Shown: positions 33,794 to 43,466 of the stretch, in pieces
Layout of the letters: every line of letters starts with the position of its first letter
Position numbering within the stretch: position 1 is the stretch's first letter
Source of the DNA: MW101C3 sp943367595
Lineage (GTDB): Bacteria > Cyanobacteriota > Cyanobacteriia > PCC-6307 > Cyanobiaceae
NCBI GenBank assembly: GCA_943367595.1
Contig: CALRJS020000013.1
Coordinates: forward strand, 1 to 64,000
Length of the DNA stretch: 64,000 nt
Direction: 5' to 3'
Notes under the pieces: model-generated
The model's database searches: none
What the model was told of the DNA's origin: nothing
The model's input: the letters and a program-made list of their open reading frames with translations, nothing else
Position numbers and translations under genes: made by a program

Positions 33794-36691
33794 GTGACCG
33801 AGGCCTCCGCCGCCCCCAGCCCTGATGGCGCCGCTGCCGCCGAGGCCCTGCCCAAGACCTACGACCCGAGCGGCACGGAAGCCCGCTGGCAGGCGGCCTG
33901 GGAGGCGGCGGGCGCCTTTCACCCCGACGCCAACGCGCCCGGCGAGCCGTTTTCTGTGGTGATCCCGCCGCCGAACGTGACCGGCAGCCTGCACATGGGT
34001 CATGGCTTCGAGACGGCCCTGATCGACACGATCGTGCGCTTCCAACGCCTGCGCGGCCGCAACGTGCTGTGCCTGCCCGGCACCGACCACGCCTCGATCG
34101 CGGTGCAGTCGATCCTGGAGAAGCAGATCAAGGCGGAAGGCGGCAGCAAGGACGACCTGGGCCGCGACGCCTTCCTCGAGCGCGCCTGGGCCTGGAAGGC
34201 CGAGAGCGGCGGCACGATCGTGGGCCAGCTGCGCCGGCTCGGCTATTCGGTGGATTGGCGGCGCGAGCGCTTCACGCTCGATCCCGGCCTCAACAAGGCG
34301 GTGGTGGAAGCCTTCGTGCGCCTGCACGAGCAAGGGCTGATCTACCGGGGCGAATACCTGGTGAACTGGTGCCCGGCCTCGGGATCGGCGGTGAGCGATC
34401 TGGAGGTGGAGATGAAGGAGCTCGACGGCCACCTCTGGCACTTCCGCTACCCGCTCACCGCTGGCGCGGCAGGTGACGCCGCCGGCCTGGATCATCTGGT
34501 GGTGGCCACCACCCGCCCCGAAACCCTGCTGGGCGACACCGGTGTGGCCGTGCACCCGGACGACCCCCGCTACGTCGCCCTGGTGGGCCGCACGATCACG
34601 CTGCCGCTGGTGGGGCGTCAGATCCCGATCGTGGCCGATGCGCACGTGGATCCGGCCTTCGGCACCGGTTGCGTCAAGGTGACGCCCGCCCACGACCCCA
34701 ACGACTTCGCGATCGGCGCCCGCCACGGCCTGCCGCTGATCACGGTGATGGCCAAGGACGGCTCGATGAACGCCGCCGCCGGCCGCTTCGCCGGGCTGGA
34801 TCGCTTCGAGGCGCGCGCGGCGGTGGTGGCGGCGATGGAGGCGGAAGGGTTCCTCGTAAAGGTGGAGCCCCACCGCCACAGCGTGCCCTTCTCCGACCGG
34901 GGCAAGGTGCCGGTGGAGCCGCTGCTCTCCACCCAGTGGTTCGCGCGGGCTGAGCCGCTGGCCGCCCGCTGCCGCGCAGCGCTCGATCAGGGCGAACCCC
35001 GCTTTGTGCCGCAGCGCTGGGAGAAGGTCTACCGCGACTGGCTCACCGACATCCGCGACTGGTGCATCAGCCGCCAGCTCTGGTGGGGCCACCGCATCCC
35101 CGCCTGGTTCGTGGTCAGCGAGACGAACGGCGTGATCAGCGACGCCACCCCCTACCTGGTGGCCCGCGACGCCGAGGAGGCCCTGGCCAAGGCCGAGGCG
35201 CAGTTCGGCGCCGCCAGCCGCGCCGCTGGGCGGGAGCTGCAGCTGGAGCAGGACCCCGACGTGCTCGACACCTGGTTCTCCAGCGGCCTCTGGCCCTTCT
35301 CCACGCTCGGCTGGCCCGATGCGAACGCCGCCGATCTGGCCACCTGGTACCCCACCAGCGTGCTGGTCACCGGCTTCGACATCATCTTTTTCTGGGTGGC
35401 GCGCATGACGATGCTGGCCGGCGCCTTCCTGCAGGAGGACGGCGTGCCGGTGGGCGGCCGCGACACCTGGATCCCCTTCCGCGACGTGATGATTCACGGC
35501 CTGGTGCGGGATGAGAACAACCGCAAGATGAGCAAAAGCGCCGGCAACGGCATCGATCCGCTGCCGTTGATCGAGCGCTACGGCGCCGATGCCCTGCGCT
35601 TCGCCCTGGTGCGCGAAGTGGCCGGCGCCGGCCAGGACATCCGCCTCGACTACGACCGCGCCAGCGGCAATTCGGCCACGGTGGAAGGGGCGCGCAACTT
35701 CGCCAACAAGCTCTGGAATGCCACCCGCTTCGCCCTGATCAACCTGGGCGGCGAAACGCCCGCCAGCCTGGGGGAACCGGATCCGGCCGCGTTGACCCTG
35801 GCCGACCGCTGGATCCTGTCGCGGCTGGCGCGGGTGAACGGCGAAACGGCGGAGCGCTACGGCAGCTACGCCCTGGGCGAGGCCGCCAAGGGCCTCTACG
35901 AGTTCGCCTGGAACGAGGTGTGCGACTGGACGATCGAACTGCTCAAGCGGCGCCTCAACCCCCGCCCCGCCGTGGAGGGCGAGCCGCTCAGCGCTGACGT
36001 GCTGGCGGATCAGCGCGTGGCCCGCCAGGTGCTGGCCAAGGTGCTGAACGAGCTGCTGGTGCTGCTGCATCCGCTTATGCCGCACCTGAGCGAGGAGCTC
36101 TGGCACGGTCTCACCGGCGCCCCTGAAGGCACCTTCCTGGCGCTGCAGGCCTGGCCCTTCGTGAACGAAGACGCCCTCGATGACGCCCTCGAAGCCCAGT
36201 TCGCCGAGCTGATCGAAGCGATCCGGGTGGTGCGCAACCTGCGCGCTGTGGCCGGGCTCAAGCCGTCGCAGGTGGCCCAGGTATTTTTGCTATCCGGTCG
36301 CCTTGAACTATTACAAACTCTTTTCAATGCACATTCTGATATCGAAGCTCTTACTAAATGCAAGTGCATTGTATTCGATTCAACAAAAAGTCCGGAGCTT
36401 CGTGCCGGCCTTATCGACGGCAGGACTGGCTTCCTAGCAGGAGTAGTAGGAGAGTTAGAGGTGATTCTTCTGATCGGGGGATTGGTGGATCTGGAGGGCC
36501 TAAAGGGGCGACTAGAGAAAGATCTCGCCAAGGCCAACAAAGAAATCACCGGACTATCCGGCCGCCTAGCCAACCCAAACTTCGCCGGGAAGGCACCGCC
36601 GGATGTGATCGCGGAAACGATGGAGAAGCTGGAGTCCGCGAAGGCTCAGGCACAACTGGCACAAAAGCGCCTGGCGGACCTGTCGGGATAA
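33794..36691 (+). CDS. valS: valyl-tRNA synthetase with a foreign C-terminal end
   Basis: A 965-residue class I synthetase. HIGH motif as HMGHGFE near residue 70; CP1 editing domain with VVATTRPETLLGDTGVAVHP; KMSKS in NNRKMSKSAGNGIDP near 578. The anticodon-binding and C-terminal coiled-coil regions follow. From about 36281 (residue 830) codon use and GC content drop sharply, yet the protein stays in frame and family-like (GVVGELEVILLIGGLVDLEG, GRLANPNFAGKAPPDVI). A second, GC-rich version of the same tail lies 10 kb downstream at 47089-47379. I infer that a restriction-modification island arrived with its own valS end and displaced the native one. Start is GTG 33794. Confidence 0.95.
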   Translation: MTEASAAPSPDGAAAAEALPKTYDPSGTEARWQAAWEAAGAFHPDANAPGEPFSVVIPPPNVTGSLHMGHGFETALIDTIVRFQRLRGRNVLCLPGTDHASIAVQSILEKQIKAEGGSKDDLGRDAFLERAWAWKAESGGTIVGQLRRLGYSVDWRRERFTLDPGLNKAVVEAFVRLHEQGLIYRGEYLVNWCPASGSAVSDLEVEMKELDGHLWHFRYPLTAGAAGDAAGLDHLVVATTRPETLLGDTGVAVHPDDPRYVALVGRTITLPLVGRQIPIVADAHVDPAFGTGCVKVTPAHDPNDFAIGARHGLPLITVMAKDGSMNAAAGRFAGLDRFEARAAVVAAMEAEGFLVKVEPHRHSVPFSDRGKVPVEPLLSTQWFARAEPLAARCRAALDQGEPRFVPQRWEKVYRDWLTDIRDWCISRQLWWGHRIPAWFVVSETNGVISDATPYLVARDAEEALAKAEAQFGAASRAAGRELQLEQDPDVLDTWFSSGLWPFSTLGWPDANAADLATWYPTSVLVTGFDIIFFWVARMTMLAGAFLQEDGVPVGGRDTWIPFRDVMIHGLVRDENNRKMSKSAGNGIDPLPLIERYGADALRFALVREVAGAGQDIRLDYDRASGNSATVEGARNFANKLWNATRFALINLGGETPASLGEPDPAALTLADRWILSRLARVNGETAERYGSYALGEAAKGLYEFAWNEVCDWTIELLKRRLNPRPAVEGEPLSADVLADQRVARQVLAKVLNELLVLLHPLMPHLSEELWHGLTGAPEGTFLALQAWPFVNEDALDDALEAQFAELIEAIRVVRNLRAVAGLKPSQVAQVFLLSGRLELLQTLFNAHSDIEALTKCKCIVFDSTKSPELRAGLIDGRTGFLAGVVGELEVILLIGGLVDLEGLKGRLEKDLAKANKEITGLSGRLANPNFAGKAPPDVIAETMEKLESAKAQAQLAQKRLADLSG

Positions 36692-36757
36692 GAAGCGGCG
36701 CGGGGTGGTGTTTTCTCAGATCGATCGCCAGCACTAGCGGCGCAAGCGCGAATGCGA

Positions 36758-39700
36758 TTAGCCGATCTCAGCCGAATCGCTATCCACCAACCTCTCAACA
36801 ATCTCCCGCACGAAGTTGCGGAATAACGGATTGTCCTTGAACTGCTTGTAAAACTCCGTCTGATCGAGAAACAGCGGATCTACGGCTCGATTCAGCGCGG
36901 CATCGAGTTCGATAGCGGCTGTGTTCGGGGTGTTCGCCTTGGCATTGCGATAGCGCTGGTCTTGGGCCACCTGGGGGGCGATCTCATCACGGATCAGGCG
37001 GCGGATGCGATCTTCATCGCTGAAGCTGGTGCCGAACTGCTCGTTGAAGTTGGTGACGATCACCGAGAGCGGCTCGAGGTCTGGTTGGGGCCTGAAGCCA
37101 CCGGCTGAAACGGGGGCAGGATCCAACGTGGAATCCTGATCAGGAAGGGGTACGCCGCGTTGCTCCTGCTTCTCGATGCGGTAGCTGTCCATGTCGATCA
37201 GCTCCAGCATTCCCTTGGTGAGGTCGTCCTCTTCTGGGGCCGGCAGAGCACGCACCAGCAAGGTGAGGAAGATGGAGAGCTTCTCCCACTCCGGATTGCC
37301 GTAGGTGAGGATTGTGGCCAGGAAGTCGTAGCTGCGAACAAACGCTTTAGCCTTGCTCTTGAAGGCCACCTGGTCGTCTTCGCTGAGCTGCTCAATATAG
37401 ATCTGGCGGCACTGATTAAGGATCGGCTGCAGGGCTTCGCGATCGGTATTACTGAGGAAGAGTCCCACGAACTCCTCCACCTGCTCCCAGGTGTAGACCC
37501 TCAGCTGATCGAGGCTGTCGCGGAGATCGTGCAGTTTGTTGGCATCGGTTTCCTCGCTCAGCAGGGTGGTCTTGTAGTAATCGGCGAAGGCAGCTTCCAC
37601 AGCGGCAGTGTTGTCTTGGAAATCGAGCACAAAGACGCGCTTCTTCCCAGGGGCAGCGCGGTTGAGGCGCGAGAGGGTCTGCACCGCCTGGATGCCGCCT
37701 AGGGCCTTGTCCACATACATGGCCTGCAGCAGCGGTTCGTCGTAGCCGGTCTGGAATTTGTCGGCGCAGATCAGGAAGCGATAGGGATCCTCCTGGATGC
37801 GGCTGGTGATCTCGCTGGAGGGAAAGCCGTTGAGGGAGGCCTCGCTCACGGGACCATCGCCGAAGTCGTGGTCGCCGGAGAAGGCCACGATCGGTAGGAA
37901 GGGGCTGCGGCGCTCGCGTAAGTACGTGCGAATGGCATGGAAATACTGCACCGCCCGCTCAATGGCGCCGGTCACCACCATCGCGCGAGCTTCGCCCTTC
38001 ATCTCCCGCAGAGGCAGTACATCATCTAGGAAGTGGTCCACCATGATCTCGGCCTTGTTGCGGATGGCCGTATCGTGGCTTTCCACATAGCGGCGCAACT
38101 TGGAGCGGGCGCGTTTGCTGTCGAACAGCGGGTCAGCCTCGATCGTTTTCACCAACCGGTAGTAGCTGCTGATCGGGGTGTAGTACTGCAGAACATTGAG
38201 GATGAACTTCTCCTCAATGGCCTGCTTCATTGTGTAGGCGTGAAAGGGCCGACGACCGATCTTGCCTTCCCCGTCCGGAGGTAGGGGCGTGCCGAATAGT
38301 TCGAGCGTCTTGGCTTTGGCGGTAGCGGTGAAGGCGAAATAGCTGGCGTTGGGGCGCAGGCGGCGGCTTTGCATCCGCTGCTCAATCACCGTGTTCACGA
38401 AGTCTTCGATGTCGACGTCTTCGGCAAGTGGCTGCCCATCAGCGGCCAGGGCCTGGTTGAGGGCAGCGGAGGCCTTGCTGCCCTGGCTGGAGTGGGCCTC
38501 GTCGATGATCACCGCATAGCGGCTCCCCTGAGGAGCCACGTCGAGCTGGCGGCTGAGCTCCGGGAAGGTCTGCAGGGTGCAGATGATGATCTTCTTGCCG
38601 GCTGCCAGAAACTGCTTGAGCTGCTCGGTCTTGGAGCTGCCACGGCCGGTGACGGCGCCCACGGTGGCGCCCACCTGCATGAAGGCGAGGATGTTGCACC
38701 GTAACTGCTCATCGAGATTGCGGCGATCGGTGACGACGATGACCGAGTCGAACACGCGCTGACCGTTGTGGATTACGTCGGCGACCTGGTGGCTGAGCCA
38801 GGCGATCGAGTTGCTCTTGCCGCTGCCGGCTGAGTGCTGCGCCAGGTAGCAGCGCCCGGCGCCATGGGCGGCCACATCCGCCAGCAACGAGCGCACCACA
38901 TCCAGCTGGTGGTAGCGGGGAAAGATCTGCTTGTAGGTTTTGCGGCCGGTGCGCGGGTTGGGCTTTTCCACCACCTGGGCGTAGTTCTCCAGGATGTCGG
39001 TGAAGCTGCTCGGCGTGAGGATCTGCTCCCACAGGTAGGCCGTGGCGATGCCGTCTGCGTTGGGGGGATTGCCGGCGCCACCGGAGGCGGTGCCGAGGTT
39101 GAAGGGCAGAAACTCAGATTCCTTGCCGATGAGGTGGGTGCAGAAACGAACCTCTTGCTCGTCCACGGCGAAGTGCACGAGGCAGCGGGCGAAGGCGAAG
39201 AGTGGTTCGCGGGGATCGCGGTCGTTTTGGTACTGGCGGATCGCGTGCTGAACGCTCTGAAAGGTGAGATTGTTCTTGAGCTCGAAGGTGGCCACCGGTA
39301 GACCATTGATGAACAGGGCCAGGTCGAGGGCCCGGCGGGTCTGGTCGTCGCTGTAGGCCAACTGGCGGGTGAGGCTGAAGCGGTTGAGGGCAAACAGCTC
39401 GGCGGCGCGGCTGTTGCCGGGGGAGGGCGTGCCGTAGAAGAGCTGGATTTCGTGGGGGCCGTGGCGGATGCCCTTGCGCAGCACGTCCACCACGCCTCGC
39501 TGGGCGATCTGTTTCTCCAGCCGGGCCAGGAATTGCCGGCGGGTGGGCCCATCCATGGCGATCGACACGGCTTCGGCGATCTGCGGCTGGGTGGCCTCCA
39601 GAAAACCCTGCAGCTGCACCAGATCCACGCAGTGGCTGCGGTCGTAGTGGCGCGGGTCGCCCAGCAGCCAACCGGTGCCTCCACTCACAGGCACGGCGGA

Positions 39701-39799
39701 TGGCGTGGCCTGGTGGGGAGGCTCCAGCAGGTGGGTAAGCCCGGTCATGGCCCGGGTGATCAGCGCTTCCAGGCCCTTTTCGCTGGTGTCGGTGGGCAT
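36758..39799 (-). CDS. hsdR: type I restriction enzyme, R (restriction/translocase) subunit
   Basis: A 1013-residue HsdR. N-terminal PD-(D/E)XK nuclease with LDLALFINGLPVATFELKNN (ExK near residue 170-180). SF2 translocase with Walker A AQHSAGSGKSNSIAWLSHQV, VVTDRRNLDEQL, DEAHSSQGSKA (motif II) and FTATAK (III). The C-terminal helical part contacts the modification core. It cuts unmodified DNA after ATP-driven translocation. It is last in a leftward operon, separated from the AlbA_2-type gene by 180 bases, and ends 66 bases from the valS stop, to which it is convergent. It appears intact. Confidence 0.95.
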   Translation of the reverse strand: MPTDTSEKGLEALITRAMTGLTHLLEPPHQATPSAVPVSGGTGWLLGDPRHYDRSHCVDLVQLQGFLEATQPQIAEAVSIAMDGPTRRQFLARLEKQIAQRGVVDVLRKGIRHGPHEIQLFYGTPSPGNSRAAELFALNRFSLTRQLAYSDDQTRRALDLALFINGLPVATFELKNNLTFQSVQHAIRQYQNDRDPREPLFAFARCLVHFAVDEQEVRFCTHLIGKESEFLPFNLGTASGGAGNPPNADGIATAYLWEQILTPSSFTDILENYAQVVEKPNPRTGRKTYKQIFPRYHQLDVVRSLLADVAAHGAGRCYLAQHSAGSGKSNSIAWLSHQVADVIHNGQRVFDSVIVVTDRRNLDEQLRCNILAFMQVGATVGAVTGRGSSKTEQLKQFLAAGKKIIICTLQTFPELSRQLDVAPQGSRYAVIIDEAHSSQGSKASAALNQALAADGQPLAEDVDIEDFVNTVIEQRMQSRRLRPNASYFAFTATAKAKTLELFGTPLPPDGEGKIGRRPFHAYTMKQAIEEKFILNVLQYYTPISSYYRLVKTIEADPLFDSKRARSKLRRYVESHDTAIRNKAEIMVDHFLDDVLPLREMKGEARAMVVTGAIERAVQYFHAIRTYLRERRSPFLPIVAFSGDHDFGDGPVSEASLNGFPSSEITSRIQEDPYRFLICADKFQTGYDEPLLQAMYVDKALGGIQAVQTLSRLNRAAPGKKRVFVLDFQDNTAAVEAAFADYYKTTLLSEETDANKLHDLRDSLDQLRVYTWEQVEEFVGLFLSNTDREALQPILNQCRQIYIEQLSEDDQVAFKSKAKAFVRSYDFLATILTYGNPEWEKLSIFLTLLVRALPAPEEDDLTKGMLELIDMDSYRIEKQEQRGVPLPDQDSTLDPAPVSAGGFRPQPDLEPLSVIVTNFNEQFGTSFSDEDRIRRLIRDEIAPQVAQDQRYRNAKANTPNTAAIELDAALNRAVDPLFLDQTEFYKQFKDNPLFRNFVREIVERLVDSDSAEIG

Positions 39800-39979
39800 G
39801 GGGCCAGGGGAATAGGGCCTGGAACCAGTCTGAAGGATGGGGGCTTACAAAGGCGAAAGCCAGGAGTGCACTGGGATCTGGAGGTGGGGCTTTGGTAACG
39901 CCTTAGGTAAGTGCTCTGGTAAGCCCGTGCTTCCGCCATGGGTTACCAAAGGTAGTCCGCTGGCATGGGGTGCCCTTCT

Positions 39980-41671
39980 TCAGCAGTCGCGTTGCCCGCC
40001 AGAGGCTGGGCTTGGCAGCAGAGCCCAGAGAGGGGCACTTTTGGCTCCTTGCCGTTCAATCCTCCCGGCTCGACGGAGCTCCTGCAGAAGGTTGTGCACC
40101 TTCTCGCGCTTTTGCTCCTCGCTCAGCCGCTCCGGCAGCTTGGGCAGCAGCAAAGCATCGACCTCCTTACGTGCCACAGGGCCGTGTTCGTCGACGAGTT
40201 GGAGGATCAGATCCAGGTAGTACTTCTTCTCGAAGCCGCGCTCACGGATGTGCCTGGCGGTATCGCCTGTGGCTTTGGCGACGGAGGCCGAAACGATCAG
40301 ATTGGGAAACCGCCCCTCCACCAGCCTCTGCTTCTTGAGCTGCTGGTGCTCGTCGCGACTGATCTGCAGGCCCTTCTGGATGCGGTCAAGCAGGATCACC
40401 TGGGTGAGGGAGAGGTCGGGCTGCTGCATCAGTAGTTGTGTGTAGCGCTCATCGAGGATGCGACCGGGGATGGTGACCTGGACCCGATTGGAGGCGCTGA
40501 GGTCGTAGTCGGGCAGGGGGAAGGAGCGCCGCCGCTGGGTCTCGAACATGCGCTTGATGCCGCCGCCCTGGGTGTCGATCAGGTTGAGTTCCACCATGGC
40601 GTCCGCCAGCATCCGGTTTCGGTAGAGCTCCTGTGGGGCGTCCTGCTCGATCACGGTGCGGATCGTTCCAGGGAGAAAGTCGCCCACGTTGGTGATCAAT
40701 ACGCGGTCGGGGAACTCCACCACGGTGATACGGCCATGGCGGAGATAGTCCTGATGGGCGATGGCGTTGTGGAGCGCTTCCCGCAGCACCCAGGGGTCGT
40801 ATTGGCTTAATTCCTGTGGGAAGAGCGTGCCACTGGGCAGGGCGCGCACGGTGAGGTTGCGCAGGCGTTGCAACAGCTGATCACCGGCCAGTAGAAACGG
40901 AGGACCAATGTGGGCGTAATCGAGTTCGTGGTTGCCGGCGTCCTTGAGGATCCAGGACACCTTGGCCACGGCTGGCGACAGCAGCGTGGCGGCCTCAGAC
41001 CGGCCCAGAAGCAGAACAGCGGTGTGGGTGATCGCCCCCTGGCGCAGCAGCCGGGCCTTGTTGAGGAAGGTGCGGTCGTCCCAGCTGGTGAGCTCCTGGG
41101 CATGCAGGGGATGTTTGATCTGAAACTGCTCGCGGGCCTTGGCGATGGCCTCGGGATCGAGATCTACCAGGCTGGCGCCGTCGCAGATGCTGGCAGACCA
41201 GTCGACCCCCTGAGACCAGAGCCGGCGTGCTTTTTCCGGGTGATTGGCGAGTTTGGTTTTGCTGGTGCCAGCGCGGCAATAGCCCTGCCCCTGAAACTCC
41301 ACCGGCCGCCCCTGGGCAGGGCCTACTGCGAGCAGAGCAACCCTGCCATCGGGGTGCTCGAGGCAGTGAGGCTCGATTCCGGGATTGGGTTGCAGATGAG
41401 CGGCCAGCCAGGGCAGCAGATCCTGATTGCCCTTGGCTTTGGCCGTGTAGGGATCGAAGCGGCAGCCAACGACGGCGTGGCTGGCATCCTCGATGCCAAA
41501 GATCAGATAGCCGCGGGGCTGATTCAGCAGGGCGGCTTCATTGGCCAGGGCGGAGAGGTACTCACCGATCTCTTGGGGATCAGCATTGTTGTGTTTGAAC
41601 TCCAGCCACTCGGTTTCTCTTGGTAGTCCACGCAGGCGATCCACTAAGGCCGTGAGCTCTGGCTGGTTCAT
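39980..41671 (-). CDS. Schlafen/AlbA_2-type putative DNA-binding ATPase-like protein
   Basis: A 563-residue protein. The N-terminal AlbA_2 (Schlafen-like) domain reads ETEWLEFKHNNADPQEIGEY, then PRGYLIFGIEDASHAVVG. The middle part has the divergent HATPase-like region (LREALHNAIAHQDYLRHGRI, then LIDTQGGGIKRMF). The C-terminal 150 residues look like winged helices. Such proteins recur inside type I restriction operons and phage-defence islands; their role there is not settled. It overlaps the hsdS stop by four bases, so it is translated with hsdS and is unlikely to be a chance neighbour. Confidence 0.85.
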   Translation of the reverse strand: MNQPELTALVDRLRGLPRETEWLEFKHNNADPQEIGEYLSALANEAALLNQPRGYLIFGIEDASHAVVGCRFDPYTAKAKGNQDLLPWLAAHLQPNPGIEPHCLEHPDGRVALLAVGPAQGRPVEFQGQGYCRAGTSKTKLANHPEKARRLWSQGVDWSASICDGASLVDLDPEAIAKAREQFQIKHPLHAQELTSWDDRTFLNKARLLRQGAITHTAVLLLGRSEAATLLSPAVAKVSWILKDAGNHELDYAHIGPPFLLAGDQLLQRLRNLTVRALPSGTLFPQELSQYDPWVLREALHNAIAHQDYLRHGRITVVEFPDRVLITNVGDFLPGTIRTVIEQDAPQELYRNRMLADAMVELNLIDTQGGGIKRMFETQRRRSFPLPDYDLSASNRVQVTIPGRILDERYTQLLMQQPDLSLTQVILLDRIQKGLQISRDEHQQLKKQRLVEGRFPNLIVSASVAKATGDTARHIRERGFEKKYYLDLILQLVDEHGPVARKEVDALLLPKLPERLSEEQKREKVHNLLQELRRAGRIERQGAKSAPLWALLPSPASGGQRDC

Positions 41672-43086
41672 GACAGCTCAATCTCTTCGTCGTCATCGGG
41701 TTCAATCTTTTCGATTTCGTCGCCTGGCTCGCCGACATCCAAGGGTTCGATTTCCTCCTGCAACCCCACCGCTGCCCGACGCACATCGAGCTTGCCAGTG
41801 ACCACATCGGCAATCAGCCGGGTGCGATATTCGTTCAGGAGGACGATCTCGTTTCCAAGTCGTGAGATGGCGAAATCTATATGCCGAGACTTCACCTCGG
41901 CTAAGTCTACAATCAACTTTTGCTCGGCGAGCCCAGGAAGTGGGACCTGCTGACGAGCAACGGAGCCTTCACTTAGGTTTGCCATGGTTGCACCGATGGA
42001 AGCGAGTTGAAGGCTCTGTGAAACTCCGCTTGAAGAGAAAACAATTTGAAGAAATTCTGACAAAATGACGTCCCTCATGCATCTAAGCAGCAAGCTGCCA
42101 GTTCCGCATACCCATCCCTCCTCGGAGGTTGACGCAACAGCGCACCTGCCGAGATCCCCTCGGCGCGCTATGTGGATATCTCCTGGTTTTATTGTATGTC
42201 TATAAAGTGCGCTTGCCTTTTCGGCAGAAATGGCAACACTTGGATCACACGTGATCCCGCCGCCCACCATGTGTGATGGATTGATTACGGGTATGCCGCC
42301 AGAGATGTAATCACTTTGGTGGAGCTGGCTCCCGAACGGCCCTGTCTGAAGAAGGGCTGAAGCAGCGCCTAGTGTGATCACCTCCCAATGCTCAGGAATC
42401 TCCCCCAGCCATGGAATTCCCGATTCCTTCAGCGGCACGGAAGGATTCAACCCGCGGGTGACGGCGCAATGAATGATGGCCTGCTTCTGCTCATTCAGCA
42501 GGGCGATGATCCTGCGTTTGGCTCGGATGGCGCGATCCAGGCGGTTAATGGCCCAGGCGAGAAAGCGAACAATGGCGTCCTGCTCTTCAGTCGGCGGGCA
42601 GGGGGTGGGAATCTGCTTGAACTGATCCCAATAGAGTCGATTGCGGTCTTTGACAATGCCGCGCGAAAAGGCATCTATCTCCGCTAGGTAGTCATCTGTT
42701 CGGAATAGCGATGCAAAGTAGCCCGGATTGACATGGGGCAGAGGCTTGGCCACCACATAGGCGGGGCTTACCAGGCCATCGACAGGCGCAATCCCCGCCG
42801 CCCCCTGCCACATCCTCATCATGTTGTAGACGTAGTCCCCTTTGACTGCGAATTTGTATTTCGCCTTATCGCTCATCACCTGCTTGCGCTTTGATGAGCC
42901 GAACTCACGAATCCGTACCCCCGTTCTTAGAGAAACCTCAAGAATGGGCCAATCGGGTTCGCCGACGGCGTTGCGCTGCTGAAAAAGGCTGCCATTGCGT
43001 TTGATGTCCCAATGCGCAGGTATCTCACCCAGCCATGCCAAGCCTGAATCCTTGGTCTCCGGATACAGCTTCAGATCCTCAATCAC
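41668..43086 (-). CDS. hsdS: type I restriction-modification specificity subunit
   Basis: A 472-residue HsdS with two target-recognition domains separated by conserved helical repeats. Domain 1 follows SGLAWLGEIPAHWDIKR, domain 2 follows the near-repeat SGIPWLGEIPEHWEVIT at about residue 225. The central spacer ends WAINRLDRAIRAKRRIIALL and the distal one EIVLLNEYRTRLIADVVTGK. Each domain reads one half of a bipartite site. It overlaps the 127-residue gene upstream and the AlbA_2-type gene downstream by four bases each. The middle of the gene is AT-richer, as is usual for swapped recognition domains. Confidence 0.95.
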   Translation of the reverse strand: MIEDLKLYPETKDSGLAWLGEIPAHWDIKRNGSLFQQRNAVGEPDWPILEVSLRTGVRIREFGSSKRKQVMSDKAKYKFAVKGDYVYNMMRMWQGAAGIAPVDGLVSPAYVVAKPLPHVNPGYFASLFRTDDYLAEIDAFSRGIVKDRNRLYWDQFKQIPTPCPPTEEQDAIVRFLAWAINRLDRAIRAKRRIIALLNEQKQAIIHCAVTRGLNPSVPLKESGIPWLGEIPEHWEVITLGAASALLQTGPFGSQLHQSDYISGGIPVINPSHMVGGGITCDPSVAISAEKASALYRHTIKPGDIHIARRGDLGRCAVASTSEEGWVCGTGSLLLRCMRDVILSEFLQIVFSSSGVSQSLQLASIGATMANLSEGSVARQQVPLPGLAEQKLIVDLAEVKSRHIDFAISRLGNEIVLLNEYRTRLIADVVTGKLDVRRAAVGLQEEIEPLDVGEPGDEIEKIEPDDDEEIELS

Positions 43087-43466
43087 GCCTCCTCCTCCGC
43101 AGACCCGGCCTGCCAGCCCCTTGTCACAGCGAAGTCGCGCAGGCGCTTGCTGATGGCCTTGCGCTGGGCTGTGGTTATGCCGACAAAACTTACGGACACA
43201 TGCTCTGGATCAGGAACACCGTCGGCAATCACCGGCAGACATTCGCCTGCACATTCGGCCACTGTGAGGCCCAGCAGGCCGATGGAAGCCAGGCCACGGG
43301 GCCCCGTGTGTCGCTGCCAGGCGGTTTCCGCCGTGATGAGGCTGCCGTCGTCGAACGACAGCAGATCCTGGTCTTTTGGTGTGGGTCGGAAAGCCTGGCT
43401 GCCGGGTTGGTCACCAACCATGAACGAGGGATGGATCTGACGCCACAGGGGAGTTTCGGGATTCAT
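43083..43466 (-). CDS. uncharacterised small protein in the type I RM operon
   Basis: A 127-residue protein: LWRQIHPSFMVGDQPGSQAF, RPTPKDQDLLSFDDGSLITA, then a middle LASIGLLGLTVAEC and a C-terminal helix KAISKRLRDFAVTRGWQ. I recognise the opening pattern (Q-x-H-P-S-F ... RPTPKD ... L-S-x-x-D-G) as recurring in small proteins of unknown function, but cannot name a family. Start and stop overlap its neighbours by four bases, so it forms a fixed pair with the 387-residue gene upstream. No nuclease or membrane motif is visible. Confidence 0.7.
   Translation of the reverse strand: MNPETPLWRQIHPSFMVGDQPGSQAFRPTPKDQDLLSFDDGSLITAETAWQRHTGPRGLASIGLLGLTVAECAGECLPVIADGVPDPEHVSVSFVGITTAQRKAISKRLRDFAVTRGWQAGSAEEEA

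Noticed and set aside
33572..36106. 844-codon open frame antisense to valS
   Set aside because: Same explanation: a consequence of strong third-position GC in valS. Only its last part touches the true hvfC fragment at 33665-33721.
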